Below are positions 49,501 to 60,272 of a stretch of DNA of 64,000 nucleotides, piece after piece. The notes under the pieces are model-generated. The model searched no databases. It was not told the DNA's origin and saw only the letters and a list, made by a program, of their open reading frames with translations. This stretch comes from Centropus unirufus (lineage: Eukaryota; Chordata; Aves; Cuculiformes; Centropidae). How positions within the stretch are numbered: the stretch's first letter is position 1; every line of letters begins with the position of its first letter. The translations under genes were made by a program, and so were the position numbers. The stretch is taken from assembly GCA_013397695.1 (NCBI GenBank), contig VYZI01000103.1, positions 2,356,926-2,420,925 of the forward strand. The letters are read 5' to 3'.

Positions 49501-51567
49501 GCAGAGGTCATCTTGCTGCTCAGAAAGATATCTTTAATATCAGTGTCTGTGAAATTGTACTTTAAGATTTGCATTTACAAAATTGGATGCGTTGCGTCAC
49601 CACAAATACCTAGGAAGCCTGTAAGTTCATAAACAGCAATGAAATGGAAATACTTGATTTTTACATCTACTCCAAATCTGCCAATCTTTGAGACAATCTG
49701 GGTCATGCTCTCAATGGGGGGAGCATGAGGGAGCAGCCTGCCAAATTGTCATGAGTGTTCACTTGATTCAATCCTTCTGGGTGGCTCAGAGTACAGAAAA
49801 ATGCACTCACTGGTTTTTAAGAAATAGCTTTGCCAAGGCGCGAGCAAGCCACGGTGAAGTGGCTTCAGGCTTCAGCTGAAGATCACCCATGCCCCTTGCC
49901 GGAGGAACCGTGCAATAACATCTCCGGACAACACAAAGAAAACAGCGGAGAAAAGAGCCAAGTACATTCTCCTATGGATGAAGAGTTTGCCCAAAACTCA
50001 TTTCCAGTAGTGAAAATTAACATGTAAACCCATGTAACTTTACATGTAAAATAGCATGGACCTGCCGTATTTTGGTAAGATATACTTGAAGAAATGCATT
50101 TCATATTCTCCTGTACTTCTAAAAATACTTCGGAGACAGATCACTGCAGAGACTTTGGCATGTGGGAAATCATATTAGATACTCATAGGGCATAGAGGAA
50201 AATGGCACAGAAATTACCATGTTGTAGCATGAAGATGTCAATATAAACTTCAAAATAACTAGGTGGTGTCCTGATAGCCATTTAGTGGTTAGGCATCTTA
50301 TTAGCCCACACTGTCTTGCCACAGGCTGTTCCCACTGGTTTGAGTTAGCAAGTTCCAGGCCAGCTCAGAAGCCCCTACTTGGAACCATGTGTAGTGCTGT
50401 GACTGCAGCATGGAGACAACCATGCATCGAATCAGCTCTTGCACACAGCTGATAAATTGTAGAGAACTTAAAAAGAGAAGTGATTTTGGTTGTTGCCGTT
50501 ACGTAGAAAAAGTTAATCCCAATTGACATGAGCCAGCTGACCCAGAAGGCTTTGCTGCTGGTTGAAGGATCAACAGCGCTGGGTGGAGAGGGGCTTCGCA
50601 TGGCTCAGTGTTATCATGCAATGCAATACTTTTATTTCCACACTCTGCCTTCTCCTGCCAAAGCTTTTCTTCCCCTTCTCCTTCACTCCACATTGTTCTC
50701 ACTTTGATACAGGATGATAGGCCCAAAAAACCTTCCTGACAATTCACTTTCACTCTGGCTTGGGTTCCATCTTCCTTGGAAATGAGCTTGGGTAAGAAAA
50801 ATACGGAAAACCCCATATTTAGAGACCCAACTTTGATCACAAATCAGGCTGCAGTGGTTGATTCACCATAGGTAAGAGAAAGAATACCATTCTTTGAGGG
50901 AGGAATTCTATGACTGACTTGCTGTTTTTCAAAGTCTTGTAAAATCCTGCTCTAAAGCTGCAGTTCTGCCTGCGTCATCTTCAGGAAGCCAAAAGAAAGC
51001 CCAGTTTTACTTAAATATATATTTTTTTAATTATTTGGCAAACATGACTGTTGTTTTTCATTTAATGTGTTTCTAATGGAGCATAAGGTGAGTGAACTCG
51101 CCTTTAAACATTTCATTTCCTCCTCTATGCTTTCTCTCTTGGTAATGATGGCAACTGAGTGGCCCAGAGGGAAATTGTAATGAAATTTCTGCAGCAGCAC
51201 AAAACAAAATTGTTTTTAATCTGGGTGTTATATAAATGAATGGCTGATTTCCTGACATCCTTTTTTAAATTTCTTAGTTTTCCAAAGTTAAAATCAGCAG
51301 CAGCCACACATTTTTGACAACGCAAAATATTTTTTTTTTCATTTCTGCATTCTATGAGAAATTAACAATTTTTCTAGACTTATTGAATAATAAAAAACTT
51401 AAAGAAAAACTTGTCTCTGGGATGAGTGTGTTAAGTAAGGAGAAAATACATTTATAAGTGAAAACCAGCTAAATGCAAGGGAAAAAGACAAAAGGGAAAT
51501 GCTCAGAAATTTCCAGAGGTGATTCCAATATAAATTGTATTAAATCAGTACACGTTGATCATGAGAG
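40549..51567. other. Non-coding DNA, no gene seen
   Basis: About 11 kb with no recognised exon or RNA gene. GC content rises modestly at 40,650-41,400 and 43,670-44,100. A GTGGGTGAA doublet lies at 44,591-44,611, an A-run at about 46,513-46,526 and a weak CTCF-like motif at 40,783-40,798. Frames in this part are mostly under 125 codons with no family resemblance. Confidence 0.5.
44591..44611. repeat. Short direct repeat (GTGGGTGAA)x2
   Basis: Two exact 9-bp units and a partial third in tandem. It is probably slippage. Confidence 0.85.
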
Positions 51568-51722
51568 AGGGACACTTCCAGGGATGGGGCACCCACAGCC
51601 TCCTTGGGCAACCCGTTCCAATGTCTGTCAAGTGTCGGTAGACAGTTGTTTCCCTATACTTAATCTAAATCTCCCTTTTCTTCGTTAAAACCAGTTACCC
51701 CTTGCTCTGTCAGTTCAGGCCC
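51568..51722 (-). mobile_element. CR1 LINE fragment, antisense
   Basis: The plus strand shows 'acacttccagggatggggca', 'cccacagcctccttgggcaa', 'cccgttccaatgtctgtcaa' and 'cttaatctaaatctcccttt', the standard landmarks of an antisense CR1 3' region. The 3'-terminal octamer region is missing or too degraded to see. The element directly abuts the CpG-rich island that begins at about 51,725. Confidence 0.88.
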
Positions 51723-51900
51723 TGGTCTCGCCGCCTTCCCAAAACCCCCCTTAAGGACTGAAAGGCTGCAGGAAGGCCTCGGGATCAATGGGCGTGGAGC
51801 GACGGAAGCCACAGGAGGATTTTGTAAAGCAATCCCCAAACCAGGGCAGTTTGGGGGCGCCGGTTTCGGCCCAGCGGAGCCTCCCGGCCCGTGCCCGGCG

Positions 51901-51919
51901 CCGCCAGCAGAGGGTGCGG
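51901..51919 (+). promoter_or_regulatory. CTCF-type binding motif
   Basis: CCGCCAGCAGAGGGTGCGG aligns with the CTCF core (GCCAnYAGRGGGCGC type). The only clear departure is T for C in the GGGCGC part. CTCF is the zinc-finger factor that anchors chromatin loops and insulates domains. The CpG-rich setting makes occupancy plausible and potentially methylation-sensitive. Confidence 0.6.
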
Positions 51920-51941
51920 TGCCGCCGCCCGCCGGCAGCTG

Positions 51942-51960
51942 GGGCGGGAAAATCCCGCCC
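51942..51960. promoter_or_regulatory. GC palindrome with E2F-type core
   Basis: GGGCGGGA and TCCCGCCC are exact reverse-complement arms around AAA. The left arm contains GCGGGAAAA (51,944-51,952), a consensus E2F site. GGGCGGG and CCCGCCC also resemble Sp/KLF half-sites. It sits 23 bp downstream of the CTCF-type motif. Confidence 0.5.
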
Positions 51961-52265
51961 GTCCGGGAAAATTAACAAATTACGGACGATGAGCAACCTC
52001 GTCCTGGGGGTAAGGACTTGAAAGATTCCGGGCTGGCTGCGGCAAAGCTGCACCGCACACCCCCGTGCCTCCAAAAACCCCTTTGAAGGCAACAGAAGCT
52101 CCGACCTGCGTGGGTTTGTGGGTTGGCATCGCCTCGGCTCTTCCTTAAAGCACGAAAACCGCGGGAACGGGGGAAATTGTTTGCTGGGAAAACAATGGAA
52201 GGGAATATACACAATGTCCCGCCCGGCTCACGAAGCAAACTGGGGGCGGGGGGAAAGCCCTCCGG

Positions 52266-55200
52266 CTTATTTTTAACTCTCACTTGAAGGGTTGGTTGGA
52301 AAAACATGAGACAAATTATTTTCAGACAAGTCTGGTTGAAACTGATAGTGGAAATGTCAAAGAAAATAAAAACATACTCAGGAGGAAAACCCACTGAATC
52401 TGCCTCATACTTTTAAGGCATTCGTTTGCCCATGTGTTCTTAGAACTGAACGAAACAGGAAAATCCATTTGGGGAGAAAAATTTCAAATTGCTGAAGCAG
52501 TTTAAAATTCAAGACAAGAAAAATTCCAAAGCTTTTACTGATTTTATCTTCATTTTGTATCGATTTTCATTAAACTAGTTATACTTCTGATACTTTCTAT
52601 GAGCCAAACAGCCATTTCTTTGATTAGCAAGTCATTAACAATGTTAAGAGGTAAAAAAATATAAATATATATATATATATACACACACACATATATATAC
52701 AATTCAGCCTTTGGGGTAAATTAATGCTTTTACTTGGCAAAATCATGATATTTTAGCCCAGAAAAATTATTTTAAAAAAAACCCAAACATTTTCCTCCTC
52801 CTGATACAATGTACAATGTGAAACACGCCTAAAAACAAAGCTCGTGCTAAAAGAGAAAAGGTAAAGAAAATTAGAAAAAAAACCCTCATTTTTTTTTCAA
52901 GAAAATATCTTCTAGAATATCTTATCCAATGCAAGACTTACCTATGGAAACACCGTTTTGAGGCCACTGGAACTTTTTTGATGGAGTTCTTCAGCTTGAA
53001 CAGGTCCTGTACTTTTAATGTTTGTGCTTTTGATGAAGCAGTTTATTTTGCTTTAAAAATACCAGGCATTATTGTCAGCATTATTACTTGTATTAGTCAG
53101 AATTATTACATGTACTAATTGAAGATGCAAAGACTGTAGGGTGACCCAGGTACCACTCAAAATTGGAACACAAAAAGGTGGTTCTTGCTCTAAACACACT
53201 GTCATTAGGCAGGAGCCTTGGCAGCTGGCAAGGGTTAAAAAAGATAAAATAAAAACCAAGCCATAAGCAGCCAGAACTAGCTGAAAACTCATGACATTTA
53301 AGGTAACATTAGAAAGGTGGCTGCCTTTTATTTATTTCTAGCTTAGGAATCTTTAAATATTTTGTACATAAGCTCAGGCTTTCTGCAACCTTTTAGCCAG
53401 AGGACAAGAAAGCCCTATTTTTAAAATGAAAGCTGAGAAACCCATGTAATCAGAAGCTTTAAGGAAAATACCACATGTCATGAGAGTTGGCAACAGTGTA
53501 GTTCCCTACCTCTGTTTTTCTTCAGATTCTGTTTTTAATGCAAATGTAAAGGCTGTTTTCCCCTTATGCTCTTAAATACTATAGTTCAGTGTAATGCATT
53601 GCCTTTTAGGTGAATGCTTTTTTAACAAAGCAGTTTGATTATCTTAAATTGTGCTATTATCAACAGCTGAGATTAGTAAAAAAATAAAACACTTATAATT
53701 ATTTCCAATTTTTTTTTCTCATTACAGACAATAGGGTCTCAACTACCATTTTCCTCTTTGTTTATTATTAGCTTCCAGTTCACAATAATTTTCAGATTCT
53801 GATGTGTTAGAACAGGGTGAAATAGTTTGGACTGCAAAAAAAAAAAATAACAGACAACAAATTACTTGCTACAAAAATATTTGGTTTTCCCTAGGACTTC
53901 AAACCCACATGGAAGTACTTATTTGATGTAGCTTAATTTGATTGCTTTAAGTAAAACTTTAATTCAGAGGTAAATTTCATCTTCAGGTGCCTAATTTGAA
54001 AGAGAATCCTGAGATTTATAGATCATGTTCCCATTATGTAGTGCCTGTAACATAATATACTAGTGCAGCATTGGCTGGCAGAGGTTCCACCTGCAAAAAT
54101 CTGCTGGAACTGTTTGCTTAGGAGTTCTCTCCTCTGGCTGTGCAGTTGAATTAACTTATTTTAATAGAACAGCCTGATAAGGATAACATACAGCTAATAG
54201 ATAACTGTAGCAGAGACTGTAATAAATTGGGTCTGCACTTCTAGAAGTGTGATGCTCCCACCGCCTCATCAACATGAAATACTAATAAATGATGTGTGCA
54301 GGATGCACTCAGTCTGGCTGTCTTAAAGTCGAACTGCAAGAGCTGCCTGGCAAGGGTCACCCTCTCATGATGAAGCAAGCAGCAAAGGGGATCCGCCAGC
54401 TTTCCCTAGAACAGCAGGGAGTAGCTGCAACTCCTTGGTAAAAAGAGCAGGTAGAGGGTTCAGAAAAGGTTGATGCCGAACAAAACCACCACATGTAGTG
54501 CAAGACTTGGGCTGGAGCAACAACAAATTGCATCCCCGGCTCGGGAGCTCAGCCTCAAAGGTACTGCAATGGATCAACAACGAGTAATTAACTGACAAAT
54601 ATCCCTGGGAGAGGATGTGCAGCTGAGTGAATGATGCAGCAGCATCTGGAGCTCCTCCCATGCTACAGATGATACTGTGGATCTCCAGATGGAGCTGAAA
54701 GCATTCCCAGCTCTCTTCTCAGAGAGGTGCTGGTACCGTGAGACAGAGTGGATACAGCCAAATTCATAGAAAATCCAAGCCCACATTCATAAGGAAGAGG
54801 TTGATGACAAAGGGAAAGATAAAGAATTTATGTCTTGATTTTTTCAGATCAGAACTCAACGTCCTTCTTAAAGACAGCTCCATAGTTAAGACACAAGTTA
54901 TTTGGCTTAATACAGGGTAGCTGCTCATGATATACGGAAGTGCACATTCCTATGGACTGCCAAAACATGTGATGGATGCCTAGAAACAAACCACTGAGTT
55001 CTGAAGTCCTCGCAAGCAGAGACATTCCTCACTTTCCAGTCTTTGGGCCAGCTACAGAGAGACCATTTCATATGGAAAAGTAGTTCTGATTATTCATTAA
55101 AAACACACCAGCTAAAGCTCTCAAACCCCAGTGTTTGAAAATAGGTCCTACTTGTATGTGCCTCATCTAGTCCCGAAGATTTTAGGACTGGTCTTGAGCA

Positions 55201-58200
55201 GGTGATATAATCTCTGGATTTCTGACTACATCTTGAGTGCTCACTCCCACTGCCACCCCCACAGCCTGAGAGATGGGGGCTGATCTGGGTAAAAGGCAAT
55301 CCGTATGCATGTGCCCATGCTGCAATAACTAAGCAGCTTTCTTCTTTTTTTCTTTTTTTTTGGTAGATTATTTCTAACCCAGTTCAGCTCTCTGCTTCAG
55401 TTCATGGTCTACAAACAGCTTTGTCAGCACAGCTGGGGCTGGGCAGCCATGGAAGCACCGACCCACCACAGAGCAGGAAATCCTAAAGCCAGCACTGCCT
55501 CAGAGGTGTGGATGCCGAGGCTGATCCAGTGGCACGTTGTTGCCATGGGAGAAGTCCTGCTTTCCTCCTTTTCCTTGACAGCAGAAAACCACCAACTCCT
55601 CTGTGCTTATGTTAGCACTTGTGTAGCTCACTTTCTGCTGGGATAACCAGCAGCCAGAGAGAGGGCAGCAGCACCACCCTTAAGGGACCATGCCTGCTGG
55701 GGTGGCTCTACCCACTTGCTGCATTACAGCATCTTTATCATCAGGCCATCCCCTCGAATTCCATCTACAGTATTCCCAGCGACGGCTTGCTGGCTCTGTA
55801 CACTGATCTAAGCCCCAGGCAGGATCACCCTACCCTCCCTACTGTCCCTTTTCCTTCTCTATTGTTCTTACCATATCTGCTTCGAGGAGGGGTGAGCAGG
55901 CTCAGGTTAGCTCTCAAGATGGGCTCAGCAGGTGGTGGCACAACTGCCATGGTCCTGAGAAGAAAGAAAATTACAGAAGGTTTATCCCAGAAGTTTCCTT
56001 CTTTTCAGTGAACTCAGCAAGGTTTATCTGCTTCCTTGGGGGATGGTTCATCAGGCTTAGTCCAGTGACATCCATAGAATGCACGGAGAGCACTGCATTG
56101 CAAAAGCATTCATATTCTTCCACTGATAACAGAGAAAGACTCATATAACACCATGAGGAAAAAGGCAGAGCACTGCTGAGTAAAGGTCATTGTTGCTTCT
56201 ATTGTACAGCTTCTACAGCAGAAATAAACACAAGCCGCAGCCCTGCAGTGACACACTCTTCAAAGAGCTCTTCCCCCATGCCTCTTTCGAGGCCTGTCCC
56301 ACCCTGCTGCAGTCACTTGTAACTATGGGTTTCTGGCCGAGTTTCCCTCTCAGTCATATAATTTCCTTTTTCTTCTCTTTTGTGGGGTGTTTTCAGATTT
56401 CCAAAGGGAAAACTCTGTATTCCAATTCAACACCCAACAACCCATCAGTATGGAAGAGAAATGCCCCTGATTTTGGTGTGGCTTCTTACCAGGGCTTTTA
56501 ATGCTAAAAGCTGGTTAACAGACCTAACAGTCAGCCAACTTCATAGCGACTGAGAGCATCGGGGCAACAGACCTGTGAATCTGAATCCTTTCTGTATGCA
56601 TGATAGGTATTGCCTGGGGAATAGCGGTAGGTTTTTCCTTTCTGGTTGCAACTGAGCTACCTCTCCTGGAGGACGAGGCAGGCTGGTCCCAAGCAACTGA
56701 TTCCTCGAAACTTGGGAAGCAGACACCAGCTTCTTTGTATTGATGTGGTTATGTAGGATGCTGAGAATCTTACATGAGAATATCCAATAATGTGGCAGAT
56801 GCTGTGCGTGTTGGCTTGCAGAACCCATAAGCTTTTTTGCCTTTCCCTTGGGCACCTTGTTGGAGAAAGCCAGGCAGCCCCAGGTGAGACAGCCCCCCAC
56901 CAGCCCACCTTCAGCATGGGTCCTAACTTCCCACCTCTTTGCAGTGTCGTGTTTCTGCTGCTGAGTGGTTTAAGGGAATGATGTCTAGATTGCACAAAAT
57001 ATATACAGTCACTGCTGCCACAGGAGTATGACTTTGCAGCTGGCAGCAGTACCTGCCGACTCATGTGCTCTGAAGACCACTTAAGCGTAGTTGTTGACAA
57101 CCTGGATTCTGTTCTATACTTTTGCATGCATTATTTTTTATAACATTGGCCAAAAACTCAGTGTCAGAACCTTTTTGCCTCTCTGGGAGATTATCTGGCA
57201 TTTAATGGAGGAACAGATCTGACAGTTTAATACTGGAAAGTCGACACTTCATTACCTCACTCCAGAGTGATGTTGTTGTTTGTAACATTTTTGTCCTGAG
57301 AGCTCGGCAGAGAGAGGGGAATTGCTGTGAATGATGGAGTGACGGGCTGAACACTAGCAAGCCCCCCAAGGAAAAAGTGCTGAAACATTCATTAACAAAA
57401 AATAATCCTGTGTCTTATTAATAAGCGAGCAGGCAGTTTGCTGAGGAAAGGGAAGCCTTTCCAAGTCCCAAAGATAAGACTTTTGCAGAAACAATGCAAG
57501 TTTGTACCATGTTCCATTTGCAACTGCATTCTAGACAGAAAAGACTCAAAGTCTGCATGGGGATTTTATTGCCTGGCTATTAAACATATAGAGACAACAG
57601 GCACACATTAAGACAAGGCAGCTCCCTCCCAATAAATTAGCATGCCCATGATTGCACAGAGATTTAATAGCTGCTATTTATATTGTACTTACATATTTAA
57701 TTTCCTTTATAAATGAAAGGTTTATGTCTCCCTTTGAGCATGCTCTTACAGCCTTGGACTACAACAGCCACAACAAAACTATTACTCCAAATTAGCATGG
57801 CATTCAGCATGCATTTGTATTACTTCCATTATTTTTATTGGTTTTTTTAATTATTTTTTCTCTTGGTTCATTCATCAATCATATTTACAAGCCCATTGTG
57901 ACACTTGCTGCCAGTTTAGTGTTCACACACATTTCAGCAGACAGAAACTGTAAACTAGGGCAGCTCTATTAGGTTCTCTAATATTTCTGAGGAGCCTGAA
58001 GGTGCTGACAGCTTATGGTATTTCTTTCCCGTGCAAGTGCCTCAAGTCCATCTATCTGTGATTACTAGAAGGGATAAAATTACACAGCACGCTTACCCTC
58101 TGAACAGGAATAGGAATCCTCTCCCAAGAGGTTAGAAGCTGGGGACAAAAACACACCACAGCTGGAGGTCTGAGGAATGACACTCATTGGAACTTGCAAA

Positions 58201-58391
58201 TAATCATCGGTGTCATAACAGCTGCCTTTATAAAGTGAGGTTGTTTTGAACCCGAGTTGACTACTTTCCTTACTGTGGTTTTGCCAGACAGATTACCTCT
58301 TGCTGACTTCAGTGATACATTAGGACCCGATCCTGAAGTCCCACCACCCCCCAAACTTTCAGTGGCGGCAGTGGAAGCAGCTCAGGGATGG
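52266..58391. other. Non-coding, mostly AT-rich DNA, no gene seen
   Basis: Sequence from 52.3 to 54.3 kb is strongly AT-rich with many homopolymers and one dinucleotide repeat. The rest is ordinary single-copy-looking DNA. The block 57,590-57,990 is rich in TAAT and TTAAT cores with no CpG and is a weak candidate regulatory element. Frames such as 56,657-57,127 (minus, 156 codons) match nothing known to me. Confidence 0.5.
52657..52700. repeat. (AT)n/(AC)n compound microsatellite
   Basis: Alternating AT, then AC, then AT dinucleotides, likely to be length-polymorphic. Confidence 0.92.
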
Positions 58392-58625
58392 CAGAATCAT
58401 AGAATCACTAGGCTGGAAATGACCTTTGAGAGCAAGCTGAACTGTAAGTGTCCACTACTAAATCATATCCCTAAGTGCATAATCACCCCGGCTTTCAAGC
58501 ACCTTCAGGGATGGGGACTTAACCACCTCCCTGGGGCAGCTTCTTCCAGTGCCTGTCAACCCTTTTGGCAAAGAAATTTTTCCTCAGCCTGAACCTTCCC
58601 AGGTGGGAGAAGTGGCCCTCTCTTT
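58392..58625 (-). mobile_element. CR1 LINE 3' region, antisense
   Basis: It begins with cagaatcatagaatcacta, the reverse complement of the CR1 octamer tail, followed by 'ggctggaaatgacctttgag', 'caccttcagggatggggact', 'taaccacctccctggggcag' and 'aaagaaatttttcctcagcc'. The left edge is therefore the intact 3' end, and the right edge fades after about 58,625. It lies about 400 bp upstream of the large CpG island. Confidence 0.9.
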
Positions 58626-59468
58626 TGCTTAGGCTACCTCCTTTTCACCTTGTGCCCTCGTTAATTTTTCTCATGCCTCGTCCTGCCTTCTTTTTAGCCA
58701 GCACCTCAGGGTGGAAAACATTAGGAAACAATATTATTTCTCGGGGCTGCTGAAAAGGCTTTTTCTCAGGGCTGCAGAAAAAGGGAATGAGTTCCAAGCA
58801 CCCAAGCATGTAGTGCCCCCACAGCCCTGGTTGCATACAAGCCCATTGTCAACCAAAGGAACTGGAAAAGCACGGGCTATTTACGCATCCCTCTCTTTGC
58901 CCCCCACCGAGCCTCTTTCGGCCAAGCAGCTAAACAGTTCGCATTGTTTCACATATAAAGCTGGCAGATGGTTTTATTTAGGATTTGCTTTACTGGTGAG
59001 CCACGCTTCCTCTGCTTATTAAATCATGCCTACTTTTTGCCATCCGTCGCGTTGCTCCGCTCGGAGCTCGGGTTTGTTGTTGCTGTTGGGTGGGTTGAGT
59101 TGGTTTATTTTTGGGGGGAGTGGGCTTGCAGTTTGAAACACCACCGAACTCCGCACTCCAGGGAAGCACCGCGGCTTCCCACCCGCGTTTCCCAGCCCAC
59201 GAGGGCTCCCAAAGGGCGACAGGCAGGGTCCGGCCGAAGCCCCGGGGGCTGGGTGGGGGGCAGCTCCCAGAGGGGAGGCGGCAGGTGCTGCCCGGGGGGA
59301 GCCCCGCGGCTCCCGCTCCGCCCCAGGGGCAGCTTGGCTTTGCTCGGCTTTTTCTTTCTCCCCCCGCCCGGCTCTGTGTGGCTTTGGGGGATTTTTCTTC
59401 CCCCTCCTTTTTCCACCGCGGGTACTCGGAAGAAGGCGGGAGCACCGCAGCCCCGAGAGGGCCCTGGC

Positions 59469-59486
59469 GGGCCGGGCCGGGCCGGG
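59469..59486 (+). other. G-quadruplex motif, (GGGCC)n
   Basis: Four GGG tracts separated by CC loops (GGGCC x3 then GGG) meet the simplest G4 rule with very short loops. It lies about 115 bp upstream of the first YY1-type motif. Confidence 0.8.
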
Positions 59487-59581
59487 CGCGCCGCCGGCGC
59501 CTCCCCCCGGTTCGGGGGGTCCCCGGGCTCGGCCCCCGAACGCCCCTCTCTTCCGTTCTCCATGTCATTTCCTGTGCTAAT

Positions 59582-59593
59582 AAGATGGTGGTC
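59582..59593 (+). promoter_or_regulatory. YY1-type motif 1
   Basis: AAGATGGTGGTC differs from the YY1 consensus AAGATGGCGGC mainly at the T in place of C. Its ATG opens the 28-codon frame at 59,585-59,671. Confidence 0.45.
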
Positions 59594-59671
59594 ACGGCCG
59601 GGAGGGAGGGAGCCGCCGCCGCCTCCGCCGAGCCTGGCCCGGCCCCGGGACCCGTCCGAGCCCGGGAGTAG
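59585..59671 (+). CDS. Small upstream open reading frame (28 codons)
   Basis: ATG with A at -3 and G at +4 is followed by 28 codons and a TAG, all inside the candidate first exon. The peptide is mostly Ala, Pro, Gly and Arg with no domain. If the exon call is right this would be a translation-regulating uORF. It may equally be a by-product of GC-rich sequence around a YY1 site. Confidence 0.25.
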   Translation: MVVTAGREGAAAASAEPGPAPGPVRARE

Positions 59672-59825
59672 CCGGCGGGGCCGGCGGGGAGGGAGGGCGC
59701 AGCCAGCCGGGCTCTCCGCCCCCCCGCCCCCCCCCCGGGCGGAGCGGGGCCGCAGCGCCGAGGCGGGCCCCCCGCGCCCGCGGTGCCGAGGTGAGTCAGC
59801 CCCGCTGGTAGCCAAGGTGGCCACG

Positions 59826-59838
59826 AAAATGGCTGCGG
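59826..59838 (+). promoter_or_regulatory. YY1-type motif 2
   Basis: AAAATGGCTGCGG closely matches AAnATGGCGGC and reads in the same direction as motif 1, about 240 bp away. It lies downstream of the 59,791 donor, so it may mark a second start site. Its ATG (59,829) opens a 36-codon frame starting MAAERGG that ends at 59,939. Confidence 0.5.
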
Positions 59839-60064
59839 AGCGCGGGGGGGAGGGGGCGAGTTGGGAAACCAGCCCGGGGCGGGGGGTGCACCCGGCCGCG
59901 GGGGCGCCCGCTGCGGGCGGGAACCCCGGGCGCAGGTAGCGTCCCCCTCCTCCCCCCCCGCCCTGTGTCCGTCCCGTCCCTGCCGCGCGCCGCTCCCTCC
60001 CGCGCCACGGCTGCCTCCCCCCTCCCCGCGGCCGTTAGCGGGGCCGGCGAGTGACGCGGGCTGT

Positions 60065-60122
60065 GGCCAATCGGCGGCGGGGGCGGGCGGGCGCGCGCCA
60101 CATTGGAACGCGGGGGCGGGGC
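60065..60122. promoter_or_regulatory. NF-Y and Sp1 core promoter cluster
   Basis: GGCCAATCGG (60,065-60,074) is a perfect NF-Y site in plus orientation. ATTGG (60,102-60,106) is a CCAAT box in minus orientation about 35 bp away. GGGGGCGGGGC (60,112-60,122) is a perfect Sp1 box. This arrangement is typical of bidirectional or TATA-less CpG-island promoters. Confidence 0.65.
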
Positions 60123-60259
60123 TTGCGGGGAGGCGCTCGGCGGGGGCACCGGGCGGGAACCGGACTCCGCGAGCCTCCGGGCGGGGTTCCCGGCGCCCCG
60201 GGGTTCGCCGCGCCGCTTGCCCGCGGTGGCTGCACCCTCCTCGCAGGCGTCGGGGCCGG

Positions 60260-60272
60260 CTGCATCTCCCAG
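60260..60272 (+). promoter_or_regulatory. Weak ZNF143/GFY-like motif
   Basis: CTGCATCTCCCAG resembles the ACTACAnnTCCCAG element found in many CpG-island promoters, with mismatches in the first half. Confidence 0.25.

Larger units (their letters stand above)
51725..52265. promoter_or_regulatory. Small CpG island, candidate promoter or boundary element
   Basis: About 540 bp rich in CpG and GC within AT-rich surroundings. It contains a CTCF-type motif (51,903-51,917), a GC-rich palindrome with an E2F core (51,942-51,960) and further GC-rich runs such as gggggcggggggaaa near 52,243. A fair plus-strand splice donor (GGG|GTAAGG, exon edge 52,009) and a possible minus-strand donor near 52,285 (CAA|GTGAGA) leave transcription direction open. 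Frames crossing it, up to 153 codons on the minus strand, look compositional. It could be a promoter for a non-coding RNA, an alternative upstream promoter for the gene starting near 59.6 kb, or a CTCF boundary. Confidence 0.65.
59550..59790 (+). other. Candidate non-coding first exon
   Basis: The right edge is defined by a strong donor, GAG|GTGAGTCA, with the last exon base at 59,790. The left edge is a guess: it is set just upstream of the YY1-type motif, because such motifs usually sit at or just after the start site of CpG-island genes. The segment contains a complete 28-codon upstream frame (59,585-59,671) and is more than 75% GC. It would be 5' UTR, with the main start codon in a later exon outside or downstream in this window. 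Confidence 0.45.

Noticed and set aside
51948..51957. Possible NF-kB site GGGAAAATCC
   Set aside because: A at position 7 breaks the consensus. The GC palindrome with E2F core explains the sequence better.
51751..52394. Minus-strand frames of 153 and 140 codons in the small CpG island
   Set aside because: They overlap each other in different frames, the longer-reaching one starts only at GTG, and neither resembles a protein family. GC composition explains them.
56657..57127. 156-codon minus-strand frame
   Set aside because: No domain, ordinary base composition and no splice or promoter context; a chance frame is likely.
59105..59824. 239-codon minus-strand frame in the CpG island
   Set aside because: Compositional shadow of GC-rich sequence, with no domain and no good minus-strand donor.
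58968..59939. 323-codon plus-strand open frame over the CpG island
   Set aside because: Very GC-rich DNA has few stops, the protein is low-complexity Pro/Gly/Arg/Ala, and the frame runs through a strong splice donor at 59,791. Long frames also exist on the opposite strand here, as expected from composition.
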